NCBI RefSeq assembly: GCF_037646705.1
Contig: NZ_JBBHER010000003.1
Coordinates: forward strand, 434,001 to 498,000
DNA length: 64,000 nt
Source: Pikeienuella litoralis
GTDB lineage: Bacteria > Pseudomonadota > Alphaproteobacteria > Rhodobacterales > Rhodobacteraceae
Direction: 5' to 3'
The notes under the pieces were generated by a model, which saw only the letters and a program-made list of their open reading frames with translations, made no database searches and was not told the origin of the DNA. The position numbers were made by a program, and so were the translations under genes. This document shows, one piece after another, positions 37,745-45,752 of the stretch (position 1 is the first letter of the stretch; each line of letters begins with the position of its first letter).

Positions 37745-37924
37745 TCAGTGGATCGTTTCGGCCTCGCCGAGCCGGGAAATCTCGTCCTTCAGCCGAAGTT
37801 TTTCTCGTTTGAGTTTGGAGATCTGAAGCTCGTCGGCGGCGGGACTTCGCATCTCCATCTCGATTTTCTGTTCAAGATTGGCGTGCTTTCTCCTGAGTTC
37901 GGCCAAATGGGACGACAGGCTCAT
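37745..37924 (-). CDS. DUF465 (YdcH-like) small coiled-coil protein
   Basis: A 59-residue protein that is almost entirely one coiled coil (SLSSHLAELRRKHANLEQKI and LKREKLRLKDEISRL), the DUF465 family pattern. Function is unknown. ATG 37924 has a GGAGG ribosome binding site 7-8 bp upstream on the minus strand; the frame extends further but without conservation. Its upstream region carries an unusual repeat element. Confidence 0.85.
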   Translation of the reverse strand: MSLSSHLAELRRKHANLEQKIEMEMRSPAADELQISKLKREKLRLKDEISRLGEAETIH

Positions 37925-37938
37925 ACGGCACCTCCATT

Positions 37939-37966
37939 GAGTACGTTCTGAACAATCAGAGAGTAC
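37939..37966. repeat. Direct plus inverted repeat upstream of the DUF465 gene
   Basis: GAGTAC occurs at 37939-37944 and 37961-37966, a 22-bp period. Between the two copies sits an inverted repeat, TCTGA-ACAA-TCAGA, at 37947-37960. The element lies between the predicted promoter and the ATG of the DUF465 gene, within its 5' leader, so it could be an operator or an RNA hairpin. Confidence 0.4.
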
Positions 37967-38038
37967 ACTGAAAAATGGGGCTGTCACGGGTTAGTTGCAA
38001 CGCTTTGTCACTGTCGCGGGGGCCTCAAATCCGCGCGA

Positions 38039-38809
38039 TCAGAATTTGAGAGCCTGCCCCCGCCGGAGGACCGCGTCGGCCTCCGGGCCGAAATCGTCGG
38101 TGTCGGCGACATGCGCGGATCCCGCGTGAAGAACCAGCGGCGGCGCGAGGCGGAACGGCGCGCGCGCGCCCTTGCAGGCGGTGACGATCACCCGCTTGGC
38201 GCTTTTCCCGACGCGGGCCTGAAGCGGAAGAACCGCGATATCGCCGGCGCCGCGGAGCCCCGAGAGGATCGCGGGAAGGCTCGCGGCGAGGTGGATCATC
38301 GCGAACCGGCCGCCGGAGCGGACGCGGGCGAAGGCGGCGGCCGTCCAGGCGGCGGCCCCCCGTCCCTCCGCCACGCGCCGGGCGGCGTCGCGGCCCGGAT
38401 CCGGGGAGCCGGCGCCGGTGATGTCGAAATAGGGCGGGTTGGTCAGCACGAGATCGAAGCCGATCTGGCGGAGGGCGGCGGGCGGATGGAAGATGTCGCC
38501 GTCCCATATCGTCGCGTCGACGCCGTTTCGCGCGGCGTTCAGCCGGGCGAGATCCGCATAGGGCTTCTGCAGCTCCAGGCCGTGCGCCTCGAGCCCGGGA
38601 ACCCGGGCCGCGAGACACAGCAACGCCGCCCCGACGCCGCACCCCGCGTCGAGAACCCGCGCTCCCGGCGCCGGCGCGGTCGCCGCGGCGAGCAACACCG
38701 GGTCCGTCGCCGCGCGATAGCCGGCGCGGGGCTGAAGCAGGCGCAGCCGGCCTCCGAGAAAGGCGTCCTCAGTGAGATCCGGGTCCTGAAGCGGGGCCGG
38801 CTCCGTCAC
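38039..38809 (-). CDS. tRNA1(Val) A37 N6-methyltransferase-like protein
   Basis: A 256-residue SAM-dependent N6-adenine methyltransferase of the YfiC/TrmN6 family. The SAM loop is VLDAGCGVGAALLCLAAR (residues about 51-68) and the catalytic motif is NPPYF, which acts on exocyclic amino groups. The N-terminus LTEDAFLGGRLRLLQPRAGYRAATDPVLLAA (split: LTEDAFLGGRLRLLQP, RAGYRAATDPVLLAA) is diagnostic. Another N6-adenine RNA target is possible. It overlaps the DUF2007 gene by 4 bp and is followed after 114 bp by the DUF465 gene. Confidence 0.87.
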   Translation of the reverse strand: MTEPAPLQDPDLTEDAFLGGRLRLLQPRAGYRAATDPVLLAAATAPAPGARVLDAGCGVGAALLCLAARVPGLEAHGLELQKPYADLARLNAARNGVDATIWDGDIFHPPAALRQIGFDLVLTNPPYFDITGAGSPDPGRDAARRVAEGRGAAAWTAAAFARVRSGGRFAMIHLAASLPAILSGLRGAGDIAVLPLQARVGKSAKRVIVTACKGARAPFRLAPPLVLHAGSAHVADTDDFGPEADAVLRRGQALKF

Positions 38810-39027
38810 GCGGGTTCGCTGAGCGCGATCCCGTTGTCGCGCAGGATCGCACGCGCCATGAAGAGATTGCGGCGCATCACCATCAGCCGGCGCGGCAAAA
38901 TGCCGAGCGAACCTTCGATGATGCTCGTGTGGACGTCGAACACGAAGCAGTCTATATCCTCCGCCCGCAGGAGGGCTGTGGCGAAACTGATGACCGTGGG
39001 GTCGTTGGTTTTTAGCAGTTCTTCCAT
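38806..39027 (-). CDS. DUF2007 domain protein
   Basis: A 73-residue protein beginning MEELLKTNDPTVISFATALL and containing IDCFVFDVHTSIIEGSLG, the DUF2007 pattern related to a PII-like/ferredoxin-like fold; function unknown. In alphaproteobacteria it commonly lies between the polyprenyl synthase and the tRNA methyltransferase genes, as here. ATG 39027 is chosen; the open frame to 39117 would overlap the divergent synthase start. Its stop overlaps the methyltransferase start. Confidence 0.85.
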   Translation of the reverse strand: MEELLKTNDPTVISFATALLRAEDIDCFVFDVHTSIIEGSLGILPRRLMVMRRNLFMARAILRDNGIALSEPA

Positions 39028-39092
39028 GGCTCCGGCGATTTTAGGGGCGCTGCGCGATCCGTATCGAGACCGCCGACGCGACAAGGTGACCT

Positions 39093-40118
39093 TTGCTCCG
39101 ACCAGATGCAAACGCAAATGCGAATTCGAATGTGACTGAAGATGCGTTCAGCCGTCTCGCCTCCCTGGTCGCGCCAGAACTGGAGGCGGTGAACCAGACC
39201 ATCCGGGAGCGGATGAGGTCGGAGCATGCGCCGCGGATCCCGGAACTCTCGGCGCATCTGATCGAGGCCGGCGGCAAGCGGCTGCGCCCGGTTCTCACGC
39301 TCGCGGCGGCGAAGCTCTGCGGTTATGAGGGCGAACATCAGATCCGGCTCGCGGCGGCGGTGGAGTTCATCCACACCGCGACATTGCTTCATGACGACGT
39401 GGTCGACGAGAGCGCGAAGCGGCGCGGCCGGCCGACGGCGAACATCCTGTTCGGCAATCAGCAGAGCGTGCTCGTCGGCGATTATCTTTTCGCGCGTTCG
39501 TTCCGGCTGATGGTGGAGACGGGGAGCCTCCGGGTGCTCGACATCCTTGCGGGGGCGTCGGCGGTGATCGCGGAGGGCGAGGTGCTTCAGCTCACCGCGC
39601 AGCATGACCTCTCCGGCGGCGAAGAACGGTATTTTCAGGTGATTCGCGGCAAGACGGCGGCGCTTTTCGCGGCGGCGGCGGAGGTCGGCGCCGTGGTGGC
39701 GGCGGCGGACGAGGCGGAGATCGCCGCGCTGCGGAGCTATGGCGACGCGCTGGGCGTGGCGTTCCAGCTGATCGACGACTGCCTCGACTATGACGGCGCC
39801 GCCGCGGCGATGGGCAAGAATGTCGGCGACGATTTCCGCGACGGCAAGGCGACATTGCCGGTTCTGATCGCGTATCGGCAGGGCGACGCGGCGGAGCGGG
39901 CGTTCTGGGAGCGCGTGATCGGCGATCACGAGCAGAAAGAGGGCGATCTCGCCGAGGCGCTTTCGCTGATCGCGGCGCATGACGGGCTCGGACGAACCCG
40001 CGCGCGGGCCGCCGAATGGGGGGAGAAAGCCGTTCGCTCGCTCGACCAATTCGCCGACGGCGACGTGAAACGCGGGCTGGCCGACGTCGTGGAGTTCGTC
40101 ACCGCCCGGGCCCGCTGA
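39093..40118 (+). CDS. ispB: Polyprenyl (octa-/nona-/decaprenyl) diphosphate synthase
   Basis: A 341-residue trans-prenyltransferase that builds the ubiquinone side chain. The two aspartate-rich motifs are LLHDDVVDE (first) and QLIDDCLDYD (second), with GGKRLRPVL and GDYLFARSF between the usual helices. Chain length is set by residues before the first motif and cannot be read with certainty; Rhodobacterales normally make Q10. The start is uncertain: a TTG at 39093 with AAGGTG upstream, or a GTG at 39132. It is divergent from the DUF2007 gene. Confidence 0.93.
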   Translation: MLRPDANANANSNVTEDAFSRLASLVAPELEAVNQTIRERMRSEHAPRIPELSAHLIEAGGKRLRPVLTLAAAKLCGYEGEHQIRLAAAVEFIHTATLLHDDVVDESAKRRGRPTANILFGNQQSVLVGDYLFARSFRLMVETGSLRVLDILAGASAVIAEGEVLQLTAQHDLSGGEERYFQVIRGKTAALFAAAAEVGAVVAAADEAEIAALRSYGDALGVAFQLIDDCLDYDGAAAAMGKNVGDDFRDGKATLPVLIAYRQGDAAERAFWERVIGDHEQKEGDLAEALSLIAAHDGLGRTRARAAEWGEKAVRSLDQFADGDVKRGLADVVEFVTARAR

Positions 40119-40172
40119 GGGCCGGGGCGACGTTCAGCCGCGCTCAGACGTGACGAGCCCATTTTCCATCCT

Positions 40173-40201
40173 TTGCAACCCGGCGATTTGCGCGGCAGAG
40201 T
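40173..40201 (+). promoter_or_regulatory. Candidate promoter of gnd
   Basis: TTGCAA (40173-40178) is followed after 17 bp by CAGAGT (40196-40201). The −35 matches others in the window; the −10 is weak. Leader would be about 18 nt and includes a GAGGGGG ribosome binding site before the gnd ATG. Confidence 0.35.
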
Positions 40202-40226
40202 GCGCGGAGAACGAGGGGGATGACGG

Positions 40227-41642
40227 ATGAATGCGGATATCGGCCTGATCGGCGTCGGGGTCATGGGGTCGGCGCTTGCGCTGAATATGGCGGAGAACGG
40301 ATTTCGCGTCGCGGCGCATGACCGCGACTATGATCGGATGCAGGCCGCCGCGGACCAGTCGGCGGGGATGAAAGGCGCGATCGAGATCGCGGAGACGCCG
40401 GAGGCGCTTATCGCCGCGATCCGCCCGCCGCGCCCGATCATCCTTCTGGTGCCGGCCGGCCGGCCGGTCGATGCCATCATCGCCGAGTGGCGCCCGCTGC
40501 TGGAGCCGGGCGATCTGCTGATCGACGCCGGCAACGCCAATTTTCACGACACGCGCCGGCGGGCGCGGGAGCTGGAGGCGGAGGGATTCGCCTTTCTCGG
40601 CCTCGGCGTCTCCGGCGGCGCGGAGGGCGCGCGGCGCGGCCCGTCGATCATGGCCGGCGGCTCACCCGCCCTCTGGGGGAGAGTCGAGCCGGTGTTGACG
40701 GCGATATCGGCGCGTTTCGGCGACGAGCCGTGTTGCGCCTGGTTCGGCCCGGACGGCGCGGGCCATTTCATCAAGACGATCCATAACGGCGTCGAATACG
40801 CCGACATGCAGATGATCGCCGAGACCTATGGCGTGATGCGCGATGGGCTGGGCATGGATGCGGCGGCGATCGCGGCTGTGTTCGAGAAGTGGCGGGCGGG
40901 GCCGCTTGGCTCCTATCTCGTCGATATCACCGCCGAGGTTCTGGCGACCGGCGACGCGCGGAGCGGCGGCCCGCTGATCGATATCGTGCAGGACCGCGCC
41001 GGGCAGAAGGGCACCGGCGGCTGGGCCGCGCTCGAGGCCTTGCACCTTGCGTCGCCGGCCCCGGCGATCGAGGCGGCGGTGGGCGCGCGCAACCTCTCGG
41101 CGCGCAAGACCGAGCGCTTGCGGATGGAGGCGCTTTTCGGCGCCGCTCCGAAGCCGCTCGGCGATGCGCTCGGCGACCCGGAGGCGGCCGCGGCGGCGCT
41201 CCACGACGCGCTTCTGGCCGGGCGGATCGTCGCCTATGCGCAGGGGTTCGAGGTGTTCCGCGCGGCTTCGGCGGAATACGGGTGGGCGCTGGACCTCGCC
41301 GCCATCGCCCGGGTCTGGCGGGCGGGATGCATCATCCGCTCGGTTCTGCTCGATGACATCGCCGGCGCGCTGGACGCCTCGCCGGAGACTAATCTGATCG
41401 GCGCGCCGGCGCTGGCGGCGGTCATGAAAACCGCGGAGGGCGGGCTTCGCCGCGTGGTCTCGGCGGCGGCGGCGCACGGGTTGCCGGCGCCGGCGCTCGG
41501 CTCGTCGCTTGCGTATTTCGACCAGATCCGAACCGGGCGCGGAACCGCGAACCTGATCCAGCTCCAGCGGGATTTCTTCGGCCGGCATGGGTTCGAGCGG
41601 CTGGACCGCAGAGGCGTCCATTTCCACGGGCCCTGGGCGTAG
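40227..41642 (+). CDS. gnd: NADP-dependent 6-phosphogluconate dehydrogenase (decarboxylating)
   Basis: A 471-residue dehydrogenase of the oxidative pentose phosphate pathway, making ribulose 5-phosphate, CO2 and NADPH. The cofactor fold begins IGLIGVGVMGSALALNMAENG. The substrate segments are GVSGGAEGARRGPSIM and the catalytic KTIHNGVEYADMQ (Lys and Asn), and the typical C-terminus NLIQLQRDFFGRHGFERLD is present. Length is that of the classical homodimeric enzyme. It is convergent with the glycosyltransferase operon. Confidence 0.96.
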   Translation: MNADIGLIGVGVMGSALALNMAENGFRVAAHDRDYDRMQAAADQSAGMKGAIEIAETPEALIAAIRPPRPIILLVPAGRPVDAIIAEWRPLLEPGDLLIDAGNANFHDTRRRARELEAEGFAFLGLGVSGGAEGARRGPSIMAGGSPALWGRVEPVLTAISARFGDEPCCAWFGPDGAGHFIKTIHNGVEYADMQMIAETYGVMRDGLGMDAAAIAAVFEKWRAGPLGSYLVDITAEVLATGDARSGGPLIDIVQDRAGQKGTGGWAALEALHLASPAPAIEAAVGARNLSARKTERLRMEALFGAAPKPLGDALGDPEAAAAALHDALLAGRIVAYAQGFEVFRAASAEYGWALDLAAIARVWRAGCIIRSVLLDDIAGALDASPETNLIGAPALAAVMKTAEGGLRRVVSAAAAHGLPAPALGSSLAYFDQIRTGRGTANLIQLQRDFFGRHGFERLDRRGVHFHGPWA

Positions 41643-41690
41643 GCGCGCGGCGACCGGAGGCGCGGACCTCCTGCCCTCAGGGGGGCGCCG

Positions 41691-42794
41691 TCAGGCCCGC
41701 CCGAGAATAAGCCGCGCCGCCGTCTCCGCGCCGGAGAGATCCGCGAGACCAGGGGGCGGGCCGGGCGCGCCGATGGCGGCTTCGACGGCGGCGGCGAGCG
41801 CGTCGGGCCCCGGCCCCGCGGGTCTGTGAAAGCCGGGAAGTCCGGCGAAGGCGGCGGCGCGGATTTGCTGCTCTCTCTCCTCACCCTCGCTCATCGGGAG
41901 GATCACCGCGGGCGTGCCGGCGGCGAGAAGATCGGTCGCGGTGTTGTAGCCGAAAAGGCTGACCGAGCAGGCCGCGGCGGCGAGCCGGGCGCGATAATCC
42001 GCCGTCGCCGGCTCGACGATCACCGGCGCGCCCCGTCCGAGCCGTCCGAGCCGGATCGCCTCCGCCTCCGCGTCCGCGCCGCCGACGCGAAGCCGCCAGC
42101 GCCGCCGCCCCAACCGGGCGGCGCCGATCGCCATCTCCAGGAGCCCGCGCCCGACGCCCCCGCCGCCGACCGAGACGAGCACTTCGCCTCGCCCCGCGAC
42201 ATCCGGCGCGGGCGGCGGCGCCGCGACATAGCCGGTATGCCGGATCATGCCGCCGAACGCGGCCGCGCGCGGCCAGGTCGCGGCGAAGGGGATCAACGCG
42301 GGGTCGCCGTGAACCAGAACCTGATCGTAGAACCGGGTGAGATGCGCCGCAGTCTCCTCCGCCCTGCCGGGTTTGCGCTTCGGCTCGAGCACGTCGCGGA
42401 CCGAGGCCAGAATCCGCGCGCGCCCTTTCGCGTGAGCGAGCAGCGCGGTGAACTCCTCCCGGAGCGCGCGGCGCCCGAACGGGAAAAGCTCGGTCACCAG
42501 CGCGCCCGGCGCGGCGTCGTCGAACAGGGCGGTCAGCCGCGCCGCCCGGTCGGTGAGATACGCCGCCGTGGCCGGCCCGTCCGGGGTGAAGAGCCGGCTG
42601 TAATCGACGCCCCGGATCCAGACGGGAGGGAGCTGCGCCAGGTCGACGCCGCCGGTGTCGAGATGGCCGATCGCGCGGCCGCCGGAGACGAGGAGCGGCG
42701 CCGCCCCCGCCGCCTTCAGCGCCTTCGCGATCAGCAGCGTCCGCGTGAGATGGCCGGAGCCCATCAAGCCGGTGACGACGAGCATCACCCTCAT
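41691..42794 (-). CDS. MurG-like (GT28-type) glycosyltransferase
   Basis: A 367-residue GT-B-fold glycosyltransferase. The N-terminal glycine loop VVTGLMGSGHLTRTLLIAKAL resembles MurG and COG4671 proteins. The C-terminal sugar-nucleotide region has VLVSVGGGGVGRGLLE and the acceptor/donor segment SLFGYNTATDLLAAGTPAVILP. Donor and acceptor are unknown. It is the last gene of a five-cistron operon and overlaps the phosphatase gene by 4 bp. No signal peptide or membrane helix is visible, so it works in the cytoplasm or at the inner leaflet. Confidence 0.78.
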   Translation of the reverse strand: MRVMLVVTGLMGSGHLTRTLLIAKALKAAGAAPLLVSGGRAIGHLDTGGVDLAQLPPVWIRGVDYSRLFTPDGPATAAYLTDRAARLTALFDDAAPGALVTELFPFGRRALREEFTALLAHAKGRARILASVRDVLEPKRKPGRAEETAAHLTRFYDQVLVHGDPALIPFAATWPRAAAFGGMIRHTGYVAAPPPAPDVAGRGEVLVSVGGGGVGRGLLEMAIGAARLGRRRWRLRVGGADAEAEAIRLGRLGRGAPVIVEPATADYRARLAAAACSVSLFGYNTATDLLAAGTPAVILPMSEGEEREQQIRAAAFAGLPGFHRPAGPGPDALAAAVEAAIGAPGPPPGLADLSGAETAARLILGRA

Positions 42795-43384
42795 CGCGGC
42801 GTCAGCCTTTCCTCCGGGCCATGGGCGACGGGCGCGCCGTCGGCGTCGATCTCTATGGGGTAGATGCGCTCCCGTTTGATCCGGAACGGTTCGGGACGGT
42901 CGAAATGCCAGTCCCAGGCCTTGGCCAGGATCACCCGCATCACGCCCCGATGAAGGACCATCAGCGCCGGCCGGCCGGCTGCGGCGACGCGCCGGAGCGC
43001 AGGCGCGATTCGCGCCCAGGCGTCGGCGGGACTTTCGCCGCCGGGCGGATGTTTCTCCCAGCCCCAGGTCTCGACATGGGCGAAACCGGAGGCGGGCTCA
43101 TGGATCAGGTCGACGCCGCGCCGCCCCTCCCATGCGCCCCATGACAGTTCGATCAGGTCGGGTTCGATCTCCGGGGCGCGGTCGGCCAGAAGCCGCGCGG
43201 TCTCCTTCGCGCGGGCGAGCGGCGTCGCGATCAGGCGCGCGTCGGCCCAGGGAGCGGGAATCCGGAGCGCGCGGGCTCTCTCGCGGGCGGCCGGCGTCAG
43301 CGGTCGGTCGGTTCGCCCCTGCATGCGGCCCGCGGCGTTCCAGTCGGTCTCGAAATGGCGCGTGAGGCCGATGAGCACGCTCAT
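42791..43384 (-). CDS. Histidine phosphatase (phosphoglycerate-mutase-like) family protein
   Basis: A 197-residue PGAM-superfamily phosphatase. The catalytic core reads TRHFETDWN (Arg9, His10; the usual glycine after RH is replaced by Phe). The second arginine is in TPLARAKETA, the general acid in IELSWGAWEG and the second histidine in VLHRGVMRV, so the enzyme looks active. Lying inside a glycosyltransferase operon with 4-bp overlaps on both sides, it may dephosphorylate a sugar phosphate or glycan intermediate; that is inference from context. Confidence 0.82.
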   Translation of the reverse strand: MSVLIGLTRHFETDWNAAGRMQGRTDRPLTPAARERARALRIPAPWADARLIATPLARAKETARLLADRAPEIEPDLIELSWGAWEGRRGVDLIHEPASGFAHVETWGWEKHPPGGESPADAWARIAPALRRVAAAGRPALMVLHRGVMRVILAKAWDWHFDRPEPFRIKRERIYPIEIDADGAPVAHGPEERLTPR

Positions 43385-44478
43385 GACAGGGCCTCCAGCG
43401 CCACATTCAGGCGCGCCGCCGCTGCGCTGACGCCGTGGCGCGCCTTGACGTGCGCCCGCGCCGCGCGCCCTGCCGCCGCCAGCGCGCCGCGATCCTCCGC
43501 CAGCGCGGCGATGGCGGCGGCGAAGGCGGCGGGGTCGCCGGGCGCGGTCAGGCGGCCGGACGGGCCGATCACGTCCCGAACGCCGATGCGATCCTCGGCG
43601 ACGCAGGCGACGCCCGCGGACTGCGCTTCGAGATAGGCCATGCCGAACGCCTCGTTCACGCCGGGCCAGAGAAAGAGGTCCGCGGTTTCATAGGCGCTCC
43701 GGAGCGCGTCCCGATCGTTGATCTGGCCGCGGAAGACGACCCTCGGGCGGAGGGCGGCGAAGGCGGCCTCGACTTCGGGCCGCGCGGCCCCGTCGCCGAT
43801 CACCGTGAGCCGCCAGTCGAGCGTCAGCGCCGAGAGCGCGCTCGCGAGCGCGCGATAGGACGCGAGCTTGTCGCCCGGGCGCATCATCGCGACGGTCAGG
43901 AGATTGAGCCGCCCTTCGTTCGGGGCGCGCGCCGCCGGCTCCGCGCCAAGCGCGGTGAACGGCGGCAGGGGGATCAGCTTCTGACCCTCCGGCCGATCGC
44001 GCTCCAGCGCGTCCAGCCCCCGCGCCTGCAGGTGAAAGATGAGCCGCGCCTGGTCCAGCGCGCGCTCCGACGCGTGCGCGAACCGCGCGTAAGGCCCGTC
44101 GAGGCGCTTTCGCGCGCGGTAGCCCTCGGCGACGACATAGGGGATCGAGAGCGCGCGCGCGACCGTCGGGCCGATCAGGTCCGGCGCCTTGTAATAGCAG
44201 TGATAGGTGAACCAGATCGCCGGCGGCGCGCCGGCGGCGTAATCGTTCAGCAGCTTGTCGGCGACCCGCTCCGCCTCCTGGAACAGCATATCCTGCGCGA
44301 CGGGGTTCCCGACGCTCTGATGGGTGCGAAGGCGGGAGGCGAGCTTCGTCTCCCAGCCCGCGCGGTCGAGCGCGCGCATCAGCAGCCGCGCGACCCGCCG
44401 GTCGCCCGAAGGGTTGGGGTGATCCGGGGCTTTCATCGGCGCGTAGAACGCGATTCTGCGGTGGGCGGGCGCAGTCAT
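43381..44478 (-). CDS. Glycosyltransferase family 4-like protein
   Basis: A 365-residue GT-B glycosyltransferase. The N-terminus IAFYAPMKAPDHPNPSGDRR is the acceptor domain. The C-terminal GT4 core has LTVIGDGAARPEVEAA, VVFRGQINDRDALRSAY and the nucleotide-sugar motif PGVNEAFGMAYLEAQSAGVA with the E-x7-E pattern. Substrates are unknown. ATGA overlaps join it to the genes on both sides. Confidence 0.82.
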   Translation of the reverse strand: MTAPAHRRIAFYAPMKAPDHPNPSGDRRVARLLMRALDRAGWETKLASRLRTHQSVGNPVAQDMLFQEAERVADKLLNDYAAGAPPAIWFTYHCYYKAPDLIGPTVARALSIPYVVAEGYRARKRLDGPYARFAHASERALDQARLIFHLQARGLDALERDRPEGQKLIPLPPFTALGAEPAARAPNEGRLNLLTVAMMRPGDKLASYRALASALSALTLDWRLTVIGDGAARPEVEAAFAALRPRVVFRGQINDRDALRSAYETADLFLWPGVNEAFGMAYLEAQSAGVACVAEDRIGVRDVIGPSGRLTAPGDPAAFAAAIAALAEDRGALAAAGRAARAHVKARHGVSAAAARLNVALEALS

Positions 44479-45752
44479 CGGGCGCGCGCCTTCGCCGCGT
44501 CGTTCAGCGCGGCGCCGATGAGGCTCTCCAGCACGTCGATCCCCTCCTCCATGCCAAAATCTCGTTTCAGTCTATCATAGGCTGAGCGCGCGAGGGACGC
44601 CCGGTTCCCGGCTTTGCCGATCATGTCGATCATGGCGGCGGCGAGCGCCTCTGGCGCGCCGGGCGGGGCGAGCCGGCCATGAACGCCATCTTCGATGAAC
44701 TCCGGGATTGCGGAAACGGCGGTGGAGAGGATCGGCAGCCGCTGGCTCGCGGCCTCCATCAGAACGTTGGGCAGGCCGTCCCGGTCGCCGTCGCCGGCGA
44801 TTTTCGACGGCAGGATGAAGATATCCGCCTCCCTGAGCGCGGAGATCACCTCGGTCTGATCACGTTTCCCGCGCCAGTCGATCCGGTCCGCGATCCCGAG
44901 CCGCTCGGCGGCGGAGACCATGGCCTCTTTCAGCGGGCCGCCGCCGATATGGACGAAGCGCCAGTGGATCGCGGCCGGCAGCGCGGCCAGCGCGGCGAGA
45001 AGGTCGTCATAGCCCTTCTTCGCGACCAGGCGGCCGACGGAGAGAAGAACGATCGGGGCGCCGGGGGTCCGTCCGTCGCGTTCGGGCCGGCGCTCCGGCG
45101 GCGGCGGAAAGCGGGAGAGGTCGAGCCCATGATAGATCAGCGAGACCGTGTCCTCGCGCGGCGCGAGCCCGTTCAGATGGCGCGCGCCGGTACCGGTGCA
45201 TGTGACGCCAAAGCGGCAATCGGCGAGCTTCTCGCGTTTCTCCCAGTCAGGAATCGTCCAGATGTCCTTCGCATGCGCCGAGAAGCCCCAGGCGACGCCG
45301 CGGATCATCGCCGCGTAGCGCGCGACGGAGGCCGGAGTGTGAAGGAAATGCGCATAGATGAAATCGGTCTCCGGAGCCAGTTCCGCGGCCAGCGTCAGCG
45401 CCTGCCCCCAGCGCCGGATCCGGTTTCGCGTCCGATCCCGCGCGAGGTCGTGGAGCCAGACCCTGCGCGCGGCGGCGTAGCCGGGCATCCGCCGGGCGGC
45501 GCGCCAGCCGCGCAGAACGCGGAGCGGCTCCTGATGCAGGTATTCCGGAAGATAGCGCGCCCGCGCGCGGATCGCGTCGTGGATCGGGTGGGTCTTGTCG
45601 TCATAGGGGTGGCGAAGCGACCAGATGTCGAATGCGAAGCCGCGCTCCTCCAGCGCCTTCAACTCCTGCGCGATGAACGTCTCGGATAGCCGTGGATACC
45701 CCTTCAGCGCCACGGCCAGCCGCGGCGCGGATTCAGCTTCTCTCGCCGTCAT
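44475..45752 (-). CDS. Glycosyltransferase family 4 protein
   Basis: A 425-residue retaining GT-B glycosyltransferase resembling exopolysaccharide enzymes. The N-terminus GYPRLSETFIAQELKALEER is a strong family marker. The C-terminal domain contains LLSVGRLVAKKGYDDLLAAL, FVHIGGGPLKEAM, RIDWRGKRDQTEVISAL and PSKIAGDGDRDGLPNVLMEA with the conserved glutamate. It is the second gene of the operon, overlapped by 4 bp on each side. Confidence 0.86.
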   Translation of the reverse strand: MTAREAESAPRLAVALKGYPRLSETFIAQELKALEERGFAFDIWSLRHPYDDKTHPIHDAIRARARYLPEYLHQEPLRVLRGWRAARRMPGYAAARRVWLHDLARDRTRNRIRRWGQALTLAAELAPETDFIYAHFLHTPASVARYAAMIRGVAWGFSAHAKDIWTIPDWEKREKLADCRFGVTCTGTGARHLNGLAPREDTVSLIYHGLDLSRFPPPPERRPERDGRTPGAPIVLLSVGRLVAKKGYDDLLAALAALPAAIHWRFVHIGGGPLKEAMVSAAERLGIADRIDWRGKRDQTEVISALREADIFILPSKIAGDGDRDGLPNVLMEAASQRLPILSTAVSAIPEFIEDGVHGRLAPPGAPEALAAAMIDMIGKAGNRASLARSAYDRLKRDFGMEEGIDVLESLIGAALNDAAKARAR

